NCBI GenBank assembly: GCA_903892415.1 | Contig: CAITIQ010000574.1 | Location: forward strand, 51,472 to 115,471 | Reading direction: 5' to 3' | DNA: 64,000 bases | DNA from: an uncultured delta proteobacterium | GTDB lineage: Bacteria > Myxococcota_A > Polyangia > Polyangiales > Polyangiaceae | Shown here: piece by piece, positions 43,406 through 51,440 of the stretch | Layout: every line of letters starts with the position of its first letter | Numbering within the stretch: the stretch's first letter is position 1 | Notes under the pieces: model-generated | Told to the model about the DNA's origin: nothing | Seen by the model: only the letters and a program-made list of their open reading frames with translations | Database searches by the model: none | Translations under genes and position numbers: made by a program

Positions 43406-45235
43406 GTGAGCCCCGAAAAGTCGCCGTCCGAAGAGCGCGCAGTCGTTGAATCCGCGACGAATGAAGGCCCCGAGAGCCTGGACCTGCCTGCCCTTCCGCC
43501 GCGGCGCACAGGGCTGTGGCTGGGCGTCACCGCGCTCGTGCTCGGGCTCGCGGGCTTTGGGGCGTACACCCTGGCGACGCAGCCCGACCCGCTGCGGGTC
43601 CTTGTCGCGATCGACATCGAGGGCCAAGCCTGGGACGGCTCCAAGCCTGCTGCGGCCGTGGCCGACAGCGTCGGCAAAGGGCTCGAGAAGATCGGCTTCG
43701 AGCCGGTGGATGGCGGCGACCCCAAAGTCGATAAGGTACTAACGAGCGAGAAGGATCTGATTCGCGCGGCGCGCAAACTCGAAGCCGGCTTCGTCGTCTC
43801 TGGCGCGCTCAACCCGGAGGTGATCGAACACCCGATCGCCGGTGGCCTGTTCGAGGTTCGAACCAAGACGACCCTGACCGTGCGTAACACCAAGGAAGCT
43901 CGCGGGGTCGAGGTGCCGCTCGAGGTTTGGAGCTACGGTCGCACCAAAGAGGCCGCGCTCGAGTCCTTGGCCGAAACCGTCTCGGCGCGCATCTTCGACG
44001 GCGCGGTACCCACCCTGCTCGATCATCCGGTGATCAAGGAGAAGCTCAAAGGCGACATCGCCACGCAAGCTCGACTGGCCTTGGCGGAGAAGTATGTGGC
44101 CGCCCGCGAACGGCAGCTCAAAGACGTAAAGCTGCAATACGAGAAGCTCGATCAGGAGCACGCAGCGTTCACCGCGACGCCCTTTCCGATTACCTATTAC
44201 GGCAGCTTCAGCGAGGACGTTCGGCTGGGCGGCGCCACCGACGTTGGCCCAGTGTTTCGCTCAGCCGATGTATCGCCGTTCGTGCGCCCTGGCGACATTT
44301 CGCTGTCCTGGGCCTACCAATTAGAGACGCTCGCCGTGCGCGACAGAGAGCGCAAAGACAATGTACTATGGAGCGGCTACCACATTCTCGAGACGCCGGG
44401 CGCCGCGCCGGAGGGCTTTCCCATCGTCTTCTCCGAGGACCTACTTGGGTTCGCCAAGACCGTGACCGTGGTGGAAAAAGGCGGTGCCTCACGCAGGCTG
44501 CTCGTGCACCCGGAAACGCGTTATTACAACCCCAAGGTCAGCCCGGGCGGAGCGTATGCGGCCTTCCACGAAAAGCCGTGCCGCAACTGCTCGCGTGAGC
44601 TCGCCGTGATCGATCTGCAAAGCGGGCAAACGCTTTATCGCCGAGTGTCTGGCGATAAGGGGCCCGATGAACGACTTGGTGGTTACGCCTGGCTCAGTAA
44701 AGATGAGCTCGCCTTCGTTGGCGACCCCCACCCAGCGATCGTGAGCGCACCGCCGGCGAATGAGGAAAAGGTCGCAGAGGAGGAGCCGCCGGCGATTGCC
44801 TTGGGAGAGTTGCGGGTGGTCAAGGTATCGAGCACGCCGGCGCTGGAGCGACTGGTCTATTCGGCTGGGCGCAGCTGCTCCGAATTAGCGGCCTCTCCCG
44901 CGACGGGGCAAATCGCTATGACCTGTAGCGGCGATGGCGCGGGCTTTCTGATGCTGGTCGATGGGAAAACCGGGGAAGGTCGGGATAGCGGCTTTTCAGG
45001 TGAAGGCCTTGAGTACTCGCGAGACGGTCAGCGCTTGGTGCTCGAGGTGCAAGGAGATTTGGCGCTGGTTGAATTGAAGAGCCAGACCTTTACCGCATTG
45101 ACCAGGACGCCCTTCGACGAACGTGCACCTCGGTTTTCACCCGACGGCAAACGCGTCTATTTCGAGTCGCGCGCCCTCGACCCGATTGTGCCCAATAGGC
45201 GAGTGAGCGTGATTGGCTCGTTGGAGGTCCCGTGA
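43406..45235 (+). CDS. membrane-anchored protein with PD40/WD-like (TolB-type) propeller
   Basis: 609 aa, GTG start. A cytosolic N-terminus and one membrane helix (GLWLGVTALVLGLAGFGAYTL, about 36-57) are followed by a domain (about 60-240) and a helical stretch (KYVAARERQLKDVKLQYEKLD). The C-terminal half has WD40-like beta-propeller repeats (YYNPKVSPGGAYAAFHEKP, LGGYAWLSKDELAFVGD, GLEYSRDGQRLVLEVQG, ERAPRFSPDGKRVYFESRA), where the SPDGKRVYF block is the PD40 signature. Its stop overlaps the next gene by four bases (GTGA), so the two probably act together. Confidence 0.8.
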   Translation: MSPEKSPSEERAVVESATNEGPESLDLPALPPRRTGLWLGVTALVLGLAGFGAYTLATQPDPLRVLVAIDIEGQAWDGSKPAAAVADSVGKGLEKIGFEPVDGGDPKVDKVLTSEKDLIRAARKLEAGFVVSGALNPEVIEHPIAGGLFEVRTKTTLTVRNTKEARGVEVPLEVWSYGRTKEAALESLAETVSARIFDGAVPTLLDHPVIKEKLKGDIATQARLALAEKYVAARERQLKDVKLQYEKLDQEHAAFTATPFPITYYGSFSEDVRLGGATDVGPVFRSADVSPFVRPGDISLSWAYQLETLAVRDRERKDNVLWSGYHILETPGAAPEGFPIVFSEDLLGFAKTVTVVEKGGASRRLLVHPETRYYNPKVSPGGAYAAFHEKPCRNCSRELAVIDLQSGQTLYRRVSGDKGPDERLGGYAWLSKDELAFVGDPHPAIVSAPPANEEKVAEEEPPAIALGELRVVKVSSTPALERLVYSAGRSCSELAASPATGQIAMTCSGDGAGFLMLVDGKTGEGRDSGFSGEGLEYSRDGQRLVLEVQGDLALVELKSQTFTALTRTPFDERAPRFSPDGKRVYFESRALDPIVPNRRVSVIGSLEVP

Positions 45236-47430
45236 GCGCTGAGAACGAGTTGGATGATCTGGTCCCCGAGGCGTTGTTCTTTGGCGTATCCGCGGCGCGT
45301 ATGCGCAGCCGCGCGCGCTGGTGTGCGGTGCTCCTGCTGCTCACCTGCGTGGTCCCGTTCGACGTCGTTGGGAGAACGCCCATCTTCCTTTGGACGATCG
45401 CCTCGGAGCTGCACCTCTCGGCGCTCCTCGGCGCGCTAGCGCTGCCGCTGGCCGGTGCTGTGATTGGGCTGGGTTCCTTCATCGCCAAACGTGGGGGCTC
45501 GCTCGGCTTCTTGGTGCTCGCGAGCCTGCTATCCGCCGTCCTGCTGCGAGCCTTTGGTTTGGAGCGAGCCGCCTGGGACGCGAGTACACTGCCGGATAGC
45601 CTCGCCGCCAAGCCCGCCTTTGCGCTGGTGAGCTTGGCGCTTGTGGCAGCCGCGGGAAACCTCTCCTTCCGAGCGGCGACCAAGAAGGTAGTGCCCTATG
45701 CCTTGGGCGCGGCTGCGCTCTCTGCGGCGATCTTTTACGCCTACCCTGAGCGCGGTGAAGCTCCGCTGATGACGGTGGTCCGCGGCCTGGCCAGTCTGCC
45801 GGACCTGCCCGACTTTCGCTTTCAGCTGGGCACTATCATCCTGGTCTTTATTGCATTGTGGCCGTTGCTGATCTGCCTGGCGAGCTTCTTCCTATTGAAG
45901 CTGCCCGCGGGCAAAGATGAACCAGCCATCTCGCTGCTCGCGACCTGGGGGCTCCCGCTACTGCTTGCCTTTCTCGGCGTGCGCGCCCTCGGCGTACCTG
46001 AGGCCGGTTTTGGGCTCTTGCTTCACACCGCGATGGTGCTCTCAGTAACGGCCGTCAGCGGCTTGCTTTCCTCTGCGTTGCTTGTCTGTTGTGAGACCTT
46101 CTTCGTCAAGGCCGGGGATGACGCACCAGCTTCTCGCAGGATGCCCACCGCGATCGAGGAAGAGGCTGACGTATTCGGTAAGCGGCAGTCTGCCGCGACT
46201 CCGCGAGCTGCCGTAGGGCTCGCGCCAACGCGAGCTGCAGCCTTTGCTGGCGGAGCGGTGCTCGTCATTGCCATCGCCGGGTTTGTGCTCTCTCGTCCGC
46301 CCCAAAAAGGCACAGACTGGGAGCTCAAGCCAGCCACCGCCACCTCGGACAAAGTGTTCGACGAGCTGCTCGTGAGCTGGATGATCGCGCGCCGCAATTG
46401 GGACTTCTCGACGCGCAACGACGCGGGCGGGGCGCAAGATCGCTTGCTGGTCAAAGAGCGCGGCAAGAAGCTCAGCCAAGCGGCCAAGGAGCTTGATAGT
46501 GCGTTAGGTGAGGCTGTGCGGGCGATGACCGAGGAGAGTGATGATCTCGATTTGGGCGGCCGCAAATGGGGACGCCTGGTCGAGGGGGTGAACGAAGCGA
46601 GCCGCAAAGCTGGCCTCCCCTACTTCCTCGATCCCGACGTGGTGACGCGCATCGAGAAGGACGATCTGCGGCAGAGCTTCGCCGTTTTTCCTTATCGCAT
46701 TGAACAGGTCCAGCAATTCGACGTAGACGGTCGGGCCTTTGCCACGTTGCGCGTCCATCGCATCAGCAATAGCCAGCGAGTGCACGGACGGCTCGGCTAT
46801 TCGCGCGATAGTCTGCCCTTCGCCTTGGTGATTCTCGAGGAGACGGAGCAGCAGGGGGAAGGCTTCGCCTCGCTCGTTCGAATGGGCTACTGCATTGACG
46901 CGCCTGCCTTCAATCAGGAGCTCTATAGCGGGCTCGACCGCTGTGGAAAGCTGTTCAAGGACTACGCTGGTTCGGATCCGACGCGCGTCTCCAAGGCCGT
47001 GCTGGAGGGTACCGAGCGTCACGAACTACAACATCAGATCGATGGACCCCACCTGCCGATGGCTCCGATCGTGATTGAGACGATGGGCGGCTACGCGAAG
47101 TCCTCGCAAGATCGGGTCAATCGTGAAGTCAGCGCCTTCCTCGCCGAGGCCACTGCCGGGGGCGCCGCACCGAAGGTCGCGCTGGTCCAACTCGCGCAAT
47201 ACATGCTGGTGCGCGACGATAACAATGGGACGTACAGCAAGACTGCCGTGGCCTGCTTCGAGGCGCTGTCCAAGAAGAAGATCCGCCGCGGTAACCGTTT
47301 GGATGGGGACGCATTCTGGAAGGTATACGAAGAGCTATTTCTGCTCTCCGATGACGAGCTGCGACAAAGAGCGCGGCTAGCTTGGAGCGAGCAATTCGAC
47401 GCGGAGCTTGTCGAGCCCAAGCCTCGCTGA
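45232..47430 (+). CDS. multi-span membrane protein with a C-terminal HELQH putative metallopeptidase domain
   Basis: 732 aa. The N-terminal 320 residues hold about nine hydrophobic spans (for example CAVLLLLTCVVPFDVVG, LLGALALPLAGAVIGLGSFI, FLVLASLLSAVLLRAF, LGTIILVFIALWPLLICLASFFLL). One more span near 340-360 (AAAFAGGAVLVIAIAGFVLS) leads to a soluble domain of about 370 residues. There TERHELQHQIDGPHLPM near 605 gives an HExxH-type zinc motif, and NREVSAFLAEATAG about 30 residues on offers the third (Glu) ligand, as in gluzincins. The protein is coupled to the propeller protein upstream. No described family is recognised; the peptidase role is inference. Confidence 0.7.
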   Translation: MSAENELDDLVPEALFFGVSAARMRSRARWCAVLLLLTCVVPFDVVGRTPIFLWTIASELHLSALLGALALPLAGAVIGLGSFIAKRGGSLGFLVLASLLSAVLLRAFGLERAAWDASTLPDSLAAKPAFALVSLALVAAAGNLSFRAATKKVVPYALGAAALSAAIFYAYPERGEAPLMTVVRGLASLPDLPDFRFQLGTIILVFIALWPLLICLASFFLLKLPAGKDEPAISLLATWGLPLLLAFLGVRALGVPEAGFGLLLHTAMVLSVTAVSGLLSSALLVCCETFFVKAGDDAPASRRMPTAIEEEADVFGKRQSAATPRAAVGLAPTRAAAFAGGAVLVIAIAGFVLSRPPQKGTDWELKPATATSDKVFDELLVSWMIARRNWDFSTRNDAGGAQDRLLVKERGKKLSQAAKELDSALGEAVRAMTEESDDLDLGGRKWGRLVEGVNEASRKAGLPYFLDPDVVTRIEKDDLRQSFAVFPYRIEQVQQFDVDGRAFATLRVHRISNSQRVHGRLGYSRDSLPFALVILEETEQQGEGFASLVRMGYCIDAPAFNQELYSGLDRCGKLFKDYAGSDPTRVSKAVLEGTERHELQHQIDGPHLPMAPIVIETMGGYAKSSQDRVNREVSAFLAEATAGGAAPKVALVQLAQYMLVRDDNNGTYSKTAVACFEALSKKKIRRGNRLDGDAFWKVYEELFLLSDDELRQRARLAWSEQFDAELVEPKPR

Positions 47431-47450
47431 GCCTGCGCGTCGAGCCCGCG

Positions 47451-48209
47451 TCATTGAGCGAGCGTTCGCGCGGTCTTCGCGAAGGGGCTAGCTGGATAAC
47501 GCGCTAAAAAGCGAGCCGCGGCCGCGCGCGCGTCTTCCCTGCGACCAGCCCCAAGCAGGGCCCGTATCGTGAGGATATCGCGCTCCTCCTGCAGGCTCTT
47601 CGACGGAGCGGCGGCCTGGCTCTGGAGCGACTGCAGGGCCGCCGCCGGATCTTCCGCAAGTTGCGCGCGAGCGTTCGCCAACTGCTCGACCTCGGTGGCG
47701 AGCTGGCTCTTCTGTGGAGGCGCGACCAAAGCCTGCGCCGGCGCGGGTGCGCGCAGCGAGGGAAGGGAAGCCGACGGAGCAGAAGCAGAGGGCACAGCAG
47801 CGGCCACTGGCTGCGGCTGCTCCAAGTTGACCGGCGCGCGCGGCGTCGGCGCTACGCCCGATACCGCGCTATCGGCTAGCGAGACCGCGGATAGCGCATT
47901 CGTCCGCTCGCATAGCACGAGGGGCGAGCGAGCGTCTTCGCTCGAAGGTCGCGGACCGATCCCGATGGCCAGGCTCGATAACACAGTAAAGCCGAGCAAC
48001 TTCGCCAACAGCGACGGAGCGAAGGAGAGCGACTTGAGCGTCACAGCGCCGCTCTTCAGCTGAGCCGGAGCGAGCGCGCCGGTTGCAACGGCCCCGAGCG
48101 AGACCGTGGCAGCGGCGAACCTCGCGGCCCCGCGCTCGACGTCGACCTTGGGCGTGAACGCGCGAATGGCGGCGAGATCCGACTCGATGGTTGAGACCAC
48201 GCGGCTCAT
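47451..48209 (-). CDS. probable membrane partner of the ECF sigma factor (anti-sigma-like, TPR-like tail)
   Basis: 252 aa, overlapping the sigma factor stop by four bases. A cytosolic N-terminus (SRVVSTIESDLAAIRAFTPK) precedes one hydrophobic segment (LLAKLLGFTVLSSLAIGIG, about 70-90), an Ala/Pro/Ser linker and a helical end (LQEERDILTIRALLGAGRRE, DARAAAARFLARYPASPFAKTARTL) resembling a TPR pair. Position and topology fit the myxobacterial sigma-factor partner proteins, but no zinc anti-sigma motif is seen. Confidence 0.7.
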   Translation of the reverse strand: MSRVVSTIESDLAAIRAFTPKVDVERGAARFAAATVSLGAVATGALAPAQLKSGAVTLKSLSFAPSLLAKLLGFTVLSSLAIGIGPRPSSEDARSPLVLCERTNALSAVSLADSAVSGVAPTPRAPVNLEQPQPVAAAVPSASAPSASLPSLRAPAPAQALVAPPQKSQLATEVEQLANARAQLAEDPAAALQSLQSQAAAPSKSLQEERDILTIRALLGAGRREDARAAAARFLARYPASPFAKTARTLAQ

Positions 48210-48817
48210 TGGGCGAGCTCCTTCTTGGTCAAGAGCGGCCGAGAAAGACTCAGCCGTTCACGCACGATCGTCAGCAGGCTGGGCTTGCTGGCCGGCGCAA
48301 CAAGGTTCGCCTCGTAGGCGGTCCGGAACTGTTTGCGCGCCGTGTGGAGCCGCGAATACACAGTACCGACGGGGACGCCTTGAGCCCGCGCGACCTCCTC
48401 GGCGGAGGCCTGCTCAATTTCAACCATCACGAACACGAGCCGGGCCTCTTGGCTCAAGGACTCGAGCGCGGCTGCGACCCGCTCGAGCTTCTGCCGTAGT
48501 TCAGCGCAATCCAAGGGATCGGCGCCTTGGGCCGAGACCTGACCGAGCGCGGTTTCATCGTGCACCGTGGGCCTCCGCCGCCTTGTTCGCCTGACGTTGG
48601 AGGCCACTCGCAAAGCGATCTCGGCGAGCCAGGTCTTCTCGCAGGCACGGCCAGGGGTGAAGCCTCCACGGCGGTGGGCCACCAGGAAGACCTCTTGCAC
48701 GGCGTCCTCGAGATCGGCCGGAGGCACGCCAACGCGACCCAACATGCGGGCGACGAACGGCGCCCAGGTGCGGAAGAGCTCCTCGGCCGTAAGCGATTCT
48801 TCGTTCAAAGAAGGCAC
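48206..48817 (-). CDS. ECF-type RNA polymerase sigma factor
   Basis: 203 aa. Region 2 (LFRTWAPFVARMLGRVGVPPADLEDAVQEVFLVAHRRGG, with the DLEDAVQEVF core helix) and region 4 (RVAAALESLSQEARLVFVMVEIEQ, SAEEVARAQGVPVGTVYSRLHTARKQFR with the -35-binding helix-turn-helix) are clear. Redirects RNA polymerase to extracytoplasmic-stress or envelope genes. The downstream gene overlaps it, and an envelope-type gene lies 63 bp upstream on the same strand. Confidence 0.94.
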   Translation of the reverse strand: MPSLNEESLTAEELFRTWAPFVARMLGRVGVPPADLEDAVQEVFLVAHRRGGFTPGRACEKTWLAEIALRVASNVRRTRRRRPTVHDETALGQVSAQGADPLDCAELRQKLERVAAALESLSQEARLVFVMVEIEQASAEEVARAQGVPVGTVYSRLHTARKQFRTAYEANLVAPASKPSLLTIVRERLSLSRPLLTKKELAQ

Positions 48818-48880
48818 AGCTCACTCAATGTCCGCCTGCCGCAATTCCTTCAGAAAAAACCAACGACCTAGCCAAGCGGC

Positions 48881-49945
48881 CTAAAGCCAGTCGGTGACGA
48901 CACCGAGAGAGAAGGCCAGCGCGAACGGCCCGAGGTCCTCGGTCTCTTGCTCGGGCCAAACGTTTGAGGCCGGCAGCACGATGTCTTCGGGGGCCAACGG
49001 GAAAAGCGCATCAGCGCCCAAGGTGACGCCCACGCGCGAAGTAACGCGCCACGTCCCCTCCACCCGCGCGCCGGCAACCATGGCGAAGGTCGAGCCTCTG
49101 GCGTCCCCAGAGAAGCCACCGAGCATCGCGCTAGCGCAGGCTCTCGCACGAACGTCGGCGTGCAGCACTCCGCCACAACCGTCGACGCGCGCTGTAACGA
49201 GGCTCAACCACACGTCACGTTCGAGCAGACTCGAGTGGTTTGGGAGCGAGGCGAAGATCCCCGCGCGCCCGGAGATCTCCGGCGCAAGCTCGGCGGGCGG
49301 CGCATAGGCGACGTCAAACAAGGCCGAGGTGGTCATCGACGCGGCCGCGGTCAACGCTACCCCGACGCCGACCTCGGCGGCGACTCCGGCGCGCAAACCA
49401 CCACGTGCGGAGGAAGGCTCGGTCGCGCGGTTGGGCGGAGCAGGAGGCGAGGAAGGAGCCGCGCTGTGAAGCGATTGGACGGCGGGGGCGTCTGGCTCGG
49501 GAGGAGGCTCAGGCGCTCGGGGTTGTGACGCTGGTTCGCGTGCAAGCGTCGGCTCGAGCGCCGGCTCAACAGCAGGCGCGGTTTGCGAAAGACCTGCGTC
49601 TTCGAGCGCGACCGTCACTGCCAAAAGCGCAGCACGAAGCTGATCCTCGCACAAAGCATCGCCGGTCTCGATCGAGCGGGTGCCGAGCAGCGCTCCGTCT
49701 TGCAGCACCGACAGTGCAATCAAGCCTGCGCGCTCTTGCACGCGGATGGTGACCGCTTGGCTCAACTGCAGCGACCGTAACTGCTCTTGCATCGCCGCAG
49801 CGTTGGCCAACTTGAAGCACGGCCCCTCGACGATCTCGACCAGCACAGGCGCAGCTTCAGCCGGCTGAGCTGCGGCTCGGCTGGGCAGACAACAAACGAT
49901 GGCGCCGAAAGCGACCGCATAGTCACGTACCCAAAGGCTTCTCAC
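48881..49945 (-). CDS. exported protein of unknown function with a Pro-rich linker
   Basis: 354 aa with a signal peptide (MRSLWVRDYAVAFGAIVCCLPSRAAA). The first mature domain (about 30-110, PVLVEIVEGPCFKLANAAAM, VTIRVQERAGLIALSVLQDG) is followed by a Pro/Glu-rich linker (about 125-175). The C-terminal half is beta-rich (GVAAEVGVGVALTAAASMTT, VAGARVEGTWRVTSRVGVTLGADALFPL, FALAFSLGVVTDW), probably a membrane barrel. Upstream of the ECF sigma factor on the same strand, a pairing often seen in myxobacteria. No family recognised. Confidence 0.7.
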   Translation of the reverse strand: MRSLWVRDYAVAFGAIVCCLPSRAAAQPAEAAPVLVEIVEGPCFKLANAAAMQEQLRSLQLSQAVTIRVQERAGLIALSVLQDGALLGTRSIETGDALCEDQLRAALLAVTVALEDAGLSQTAPAVEPALEPTLAREPASQPRAPEPPPEPDAPAVQSLHSAAPSSPPAPPNRATEPSSARGGLRAGVAAEVGVGVALTAAASMTTSALFDVAYAPPAELAPEISGRAGIFASLPNHSSLLERDVWLSLVTARVDGCGGVLHADVRARACASAMLGGFSGDARGSTFAMVAGARVEGTWRVTSRVGVTLGADALFPLAPEDIVLPASNVWPEQETEDLGPFALAFSLGVVTDWL

Positions 49946-50058
49946 GGCGTCCTGCGCTCCCTCGATGCCCTATCGGCGCCCAACATTCATTAAGCCGAGA
50001 TCGAATCGGGACGCTCATCAACTAACCAGGGCGGAGGGGCTCGACCCTCGAATTTCAG

Positions 50059-50079
50059 CGCTCTAGGAGGCCTCGCTTG
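50059..50079 (+). promoter_or_regulatory. ribosome binding site fixing a TTG start
   Basis: GCTCTAGGAGGCCTCGCTTG carries a full anti-Shine-Dalgarno match six bases ahead of TTG. It is one of the best ribosome binding sites in the window, and it decides the start of the lipoprotein. Confidence 0.8.
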
Positions 50080-50514
50080 AAGCTCTGCTCAATCGCTCAA
50101 CGCCACATATTGTCCTTCACCGTCCTCTTCCTTGGTCTTGGCTGCTTCCACACACCCAAAGAGGGCGAAGCCATCGAGGACGTGTGCAAAGAAGAGAACA
50201 ACGGCAAAGAAGTGAGCGTCTCGGGCTACCTCGTACCGCCCAAGATGATGACCTTCTGCAGCGATAGCTGCACTCTGCGCATCTCACCGAAGAAGGTGGA
50301 ACAAGAACCAACCTTGATCACGGCCTTCATGGTTGGAGACGGCAACGCGCAGATGAAGAAGTTGCCCGAGAAGTTCACCGCCAAAGACATTGATGTAACC
50401 GACTCGAGCGGCAAACACTTCGGCACCGGGGACGCCGTGAGGCTCACCGGAAAGCTGATGGTGAACGATAACCTCTGTTCGATGTTCAAACCGGAGAAGA
50501 TCGAGGCGCTATAG
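50077..50514 (+). CDS. small lipoprotein of unknown function
   Basis: 145 aa. The TTG start is fixed by a perfect AGGAGG six bases upstream. The signal peptide (KLCSIAQRHILSFTVLFLGLGC) ends in a lipobox. The mature part is a compact beta-domain with four cysteines (EDVCKEEN, TFCSDSCTLRI, NLCSMFKP) and an OB-fold-like pattern (NGKEVSVSGYLVPP ... GDAVRLTGKLMVND). Function unknown. Confidence 0.75.
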   Translation: MKLCSIAQRHILSFTVLFLGLGCFHTPKEGEAIEDVCKEENNGKEVSVSGYLVPPKMMTFCSDSCTLRISPKKVEQEPTLITAFMVGDGNAQMKKLPEKFTAKDIDVTDSSGKHFGTGDAVRLTGKLMVNDNLCSMFKPEKIEAL

Positions 50515-50573
50515 GACTGCCGGCCGCAAATGCGTTGCTGGATTCAACTCCGGCCGGTACTAGGCTGTCGCCC

Positions 50574-50918
50574 ATGGATGGCGACAAACTGGAGCGGCTC
50601 GCGGACGAGCTCTTTGCAGGCCGAAACAGCCAAGATGAAGTCGCGCTTGATGCGCTGGCCGAACACGTAGCGCCATCGAACCTATCAACCGACGAGCTCG
50701 ACCTCTTGCTGAGCAAGCTCGAGGCGAAGGGCTGTGAAGTGGTGGTCGGCGTGCAACCGAAGCTCGTTGAAGAGCTCAAGCTGGTCATGCCGGCAGTGAA
50801 GCGCTTCATGGTGCGCGAAAAGCGCAAGCCAACGGTGGCTGAGGTGGCGGCCGAGGCCGACTGCGAGCCGCTGGTGGTTTGGCGGGCGCTTCGCTATGGG
50901 CAGGTCATCGGGCGTTAG
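50574..50918 (+). CDS. small sigma-factor-fragment-like protein
   Basis: 114 aa from the ATG at 50574; the 13 codons before it in the track are less likely. The first half (LADELFAGRNSQDEVALDAL, LSTDELDLLLSKLEAKGCEVV) resembles sigma-70 region 1.1 or its promoter-mimicking fold. The second half (AVKRFMVREKRKPTVAEVAAEADCEPLVVWRAL) resembles region 3. No region 2 or 4 is present, so it cannot recognise promoters alone and may regulate a sigma factor or polymerase. The resemblance is by eye only. Confidence 0.55.
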   Translation: MDGDKLERLADELFAGRNSQDEVALDALAEHVAPSNLSTDELDLLLSKLEAKGCEVVVGVQPKLVEELKLVMPAVKRFMVREKRKPTVAEVAAEADCEPLVVWRALRYGQVIGR

Positions 50919-51035
50919 TACGCACAAAGTTGCGAAGCCATGGGCAATTCGATCATGGTTGCGCAGCGCCAGCGGCCCTTTTGTCGCGAAACAGCGCGCT
51001 GAATGTTCTGGCCTACTCAGTGCATCCGACTGTGC

Positions 51036-51440
51036 ATGGAACAAGGTCCAAGCAACGAGAGCAGTGCAGAAAGCTCCCGCTCAGTGAAAACTGAGCGACG
51101 TTCGCATCGTCGAACGAAGCTGGACCGGCCGGTGTTGCTGGAGACCTCGACGCGCACGGCCACGGTCCGCTCGGTGGACGTATCCGGAGGTGGCATCGCC
51201 GTCCGCAGCGATATGGCGTTGCAAGTGAACGAACGCGCGGAGCTCTATTTTGAGCTGCCGATTGGCTACGCCGTTGAGGCGCGCGTCGAGGTGGTGAGGC
51301 GGCAGGGCGACTTGTTGGTGTTGCGCTTCGTCGAGTTGGCCCGCGAAGCCGAGATCGCCGTACGAGCCTTTTGCCGAATCAGTGGGATGCAATCCGCGGT
51401 GAGCGGCGCGGCTGTGACGGAGCGCGGCTCAAGCCTCTAG
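51036..51440 (+). CDS. PilZ-domain protein
   Basis: 134 aa from the ATG at 51036. The c-di-GMP-binding motifs are present in order: RRSHRR (RxxxR) near 24 and DVSGGGIAV (D/NxSxxG) near 55, followed by the beta-barrel (LYFELPIGYAVEARVEVVRRQGDLLVLRFVEL). Single-domain PilZ proteins relay cyclic-di-GMP to motility or secretion systems. Its 3' end overlaps that of the convergent histidine kinase gene by 12 bases. Confidence 0.85.
   Translation: MEQGPSNESSAESSRSVKTERRSHRRTKLDRPVLLETSTRTATVRSVDVSGGGIAVRSDMALQVNERAELYFELPIGYAVEARVEVVRRQGDLLVLRFVELAREAEIAVRAFCRISGMQSAVSGAAVTERGSSL

Noticed and set aside
45090-45683. 197-aa minus-strand ORF
   Set aside because: Antisense shadow of the junction between the propeller and metallopeptidase genes; Ser/Arg/Ala-rich and without motif.
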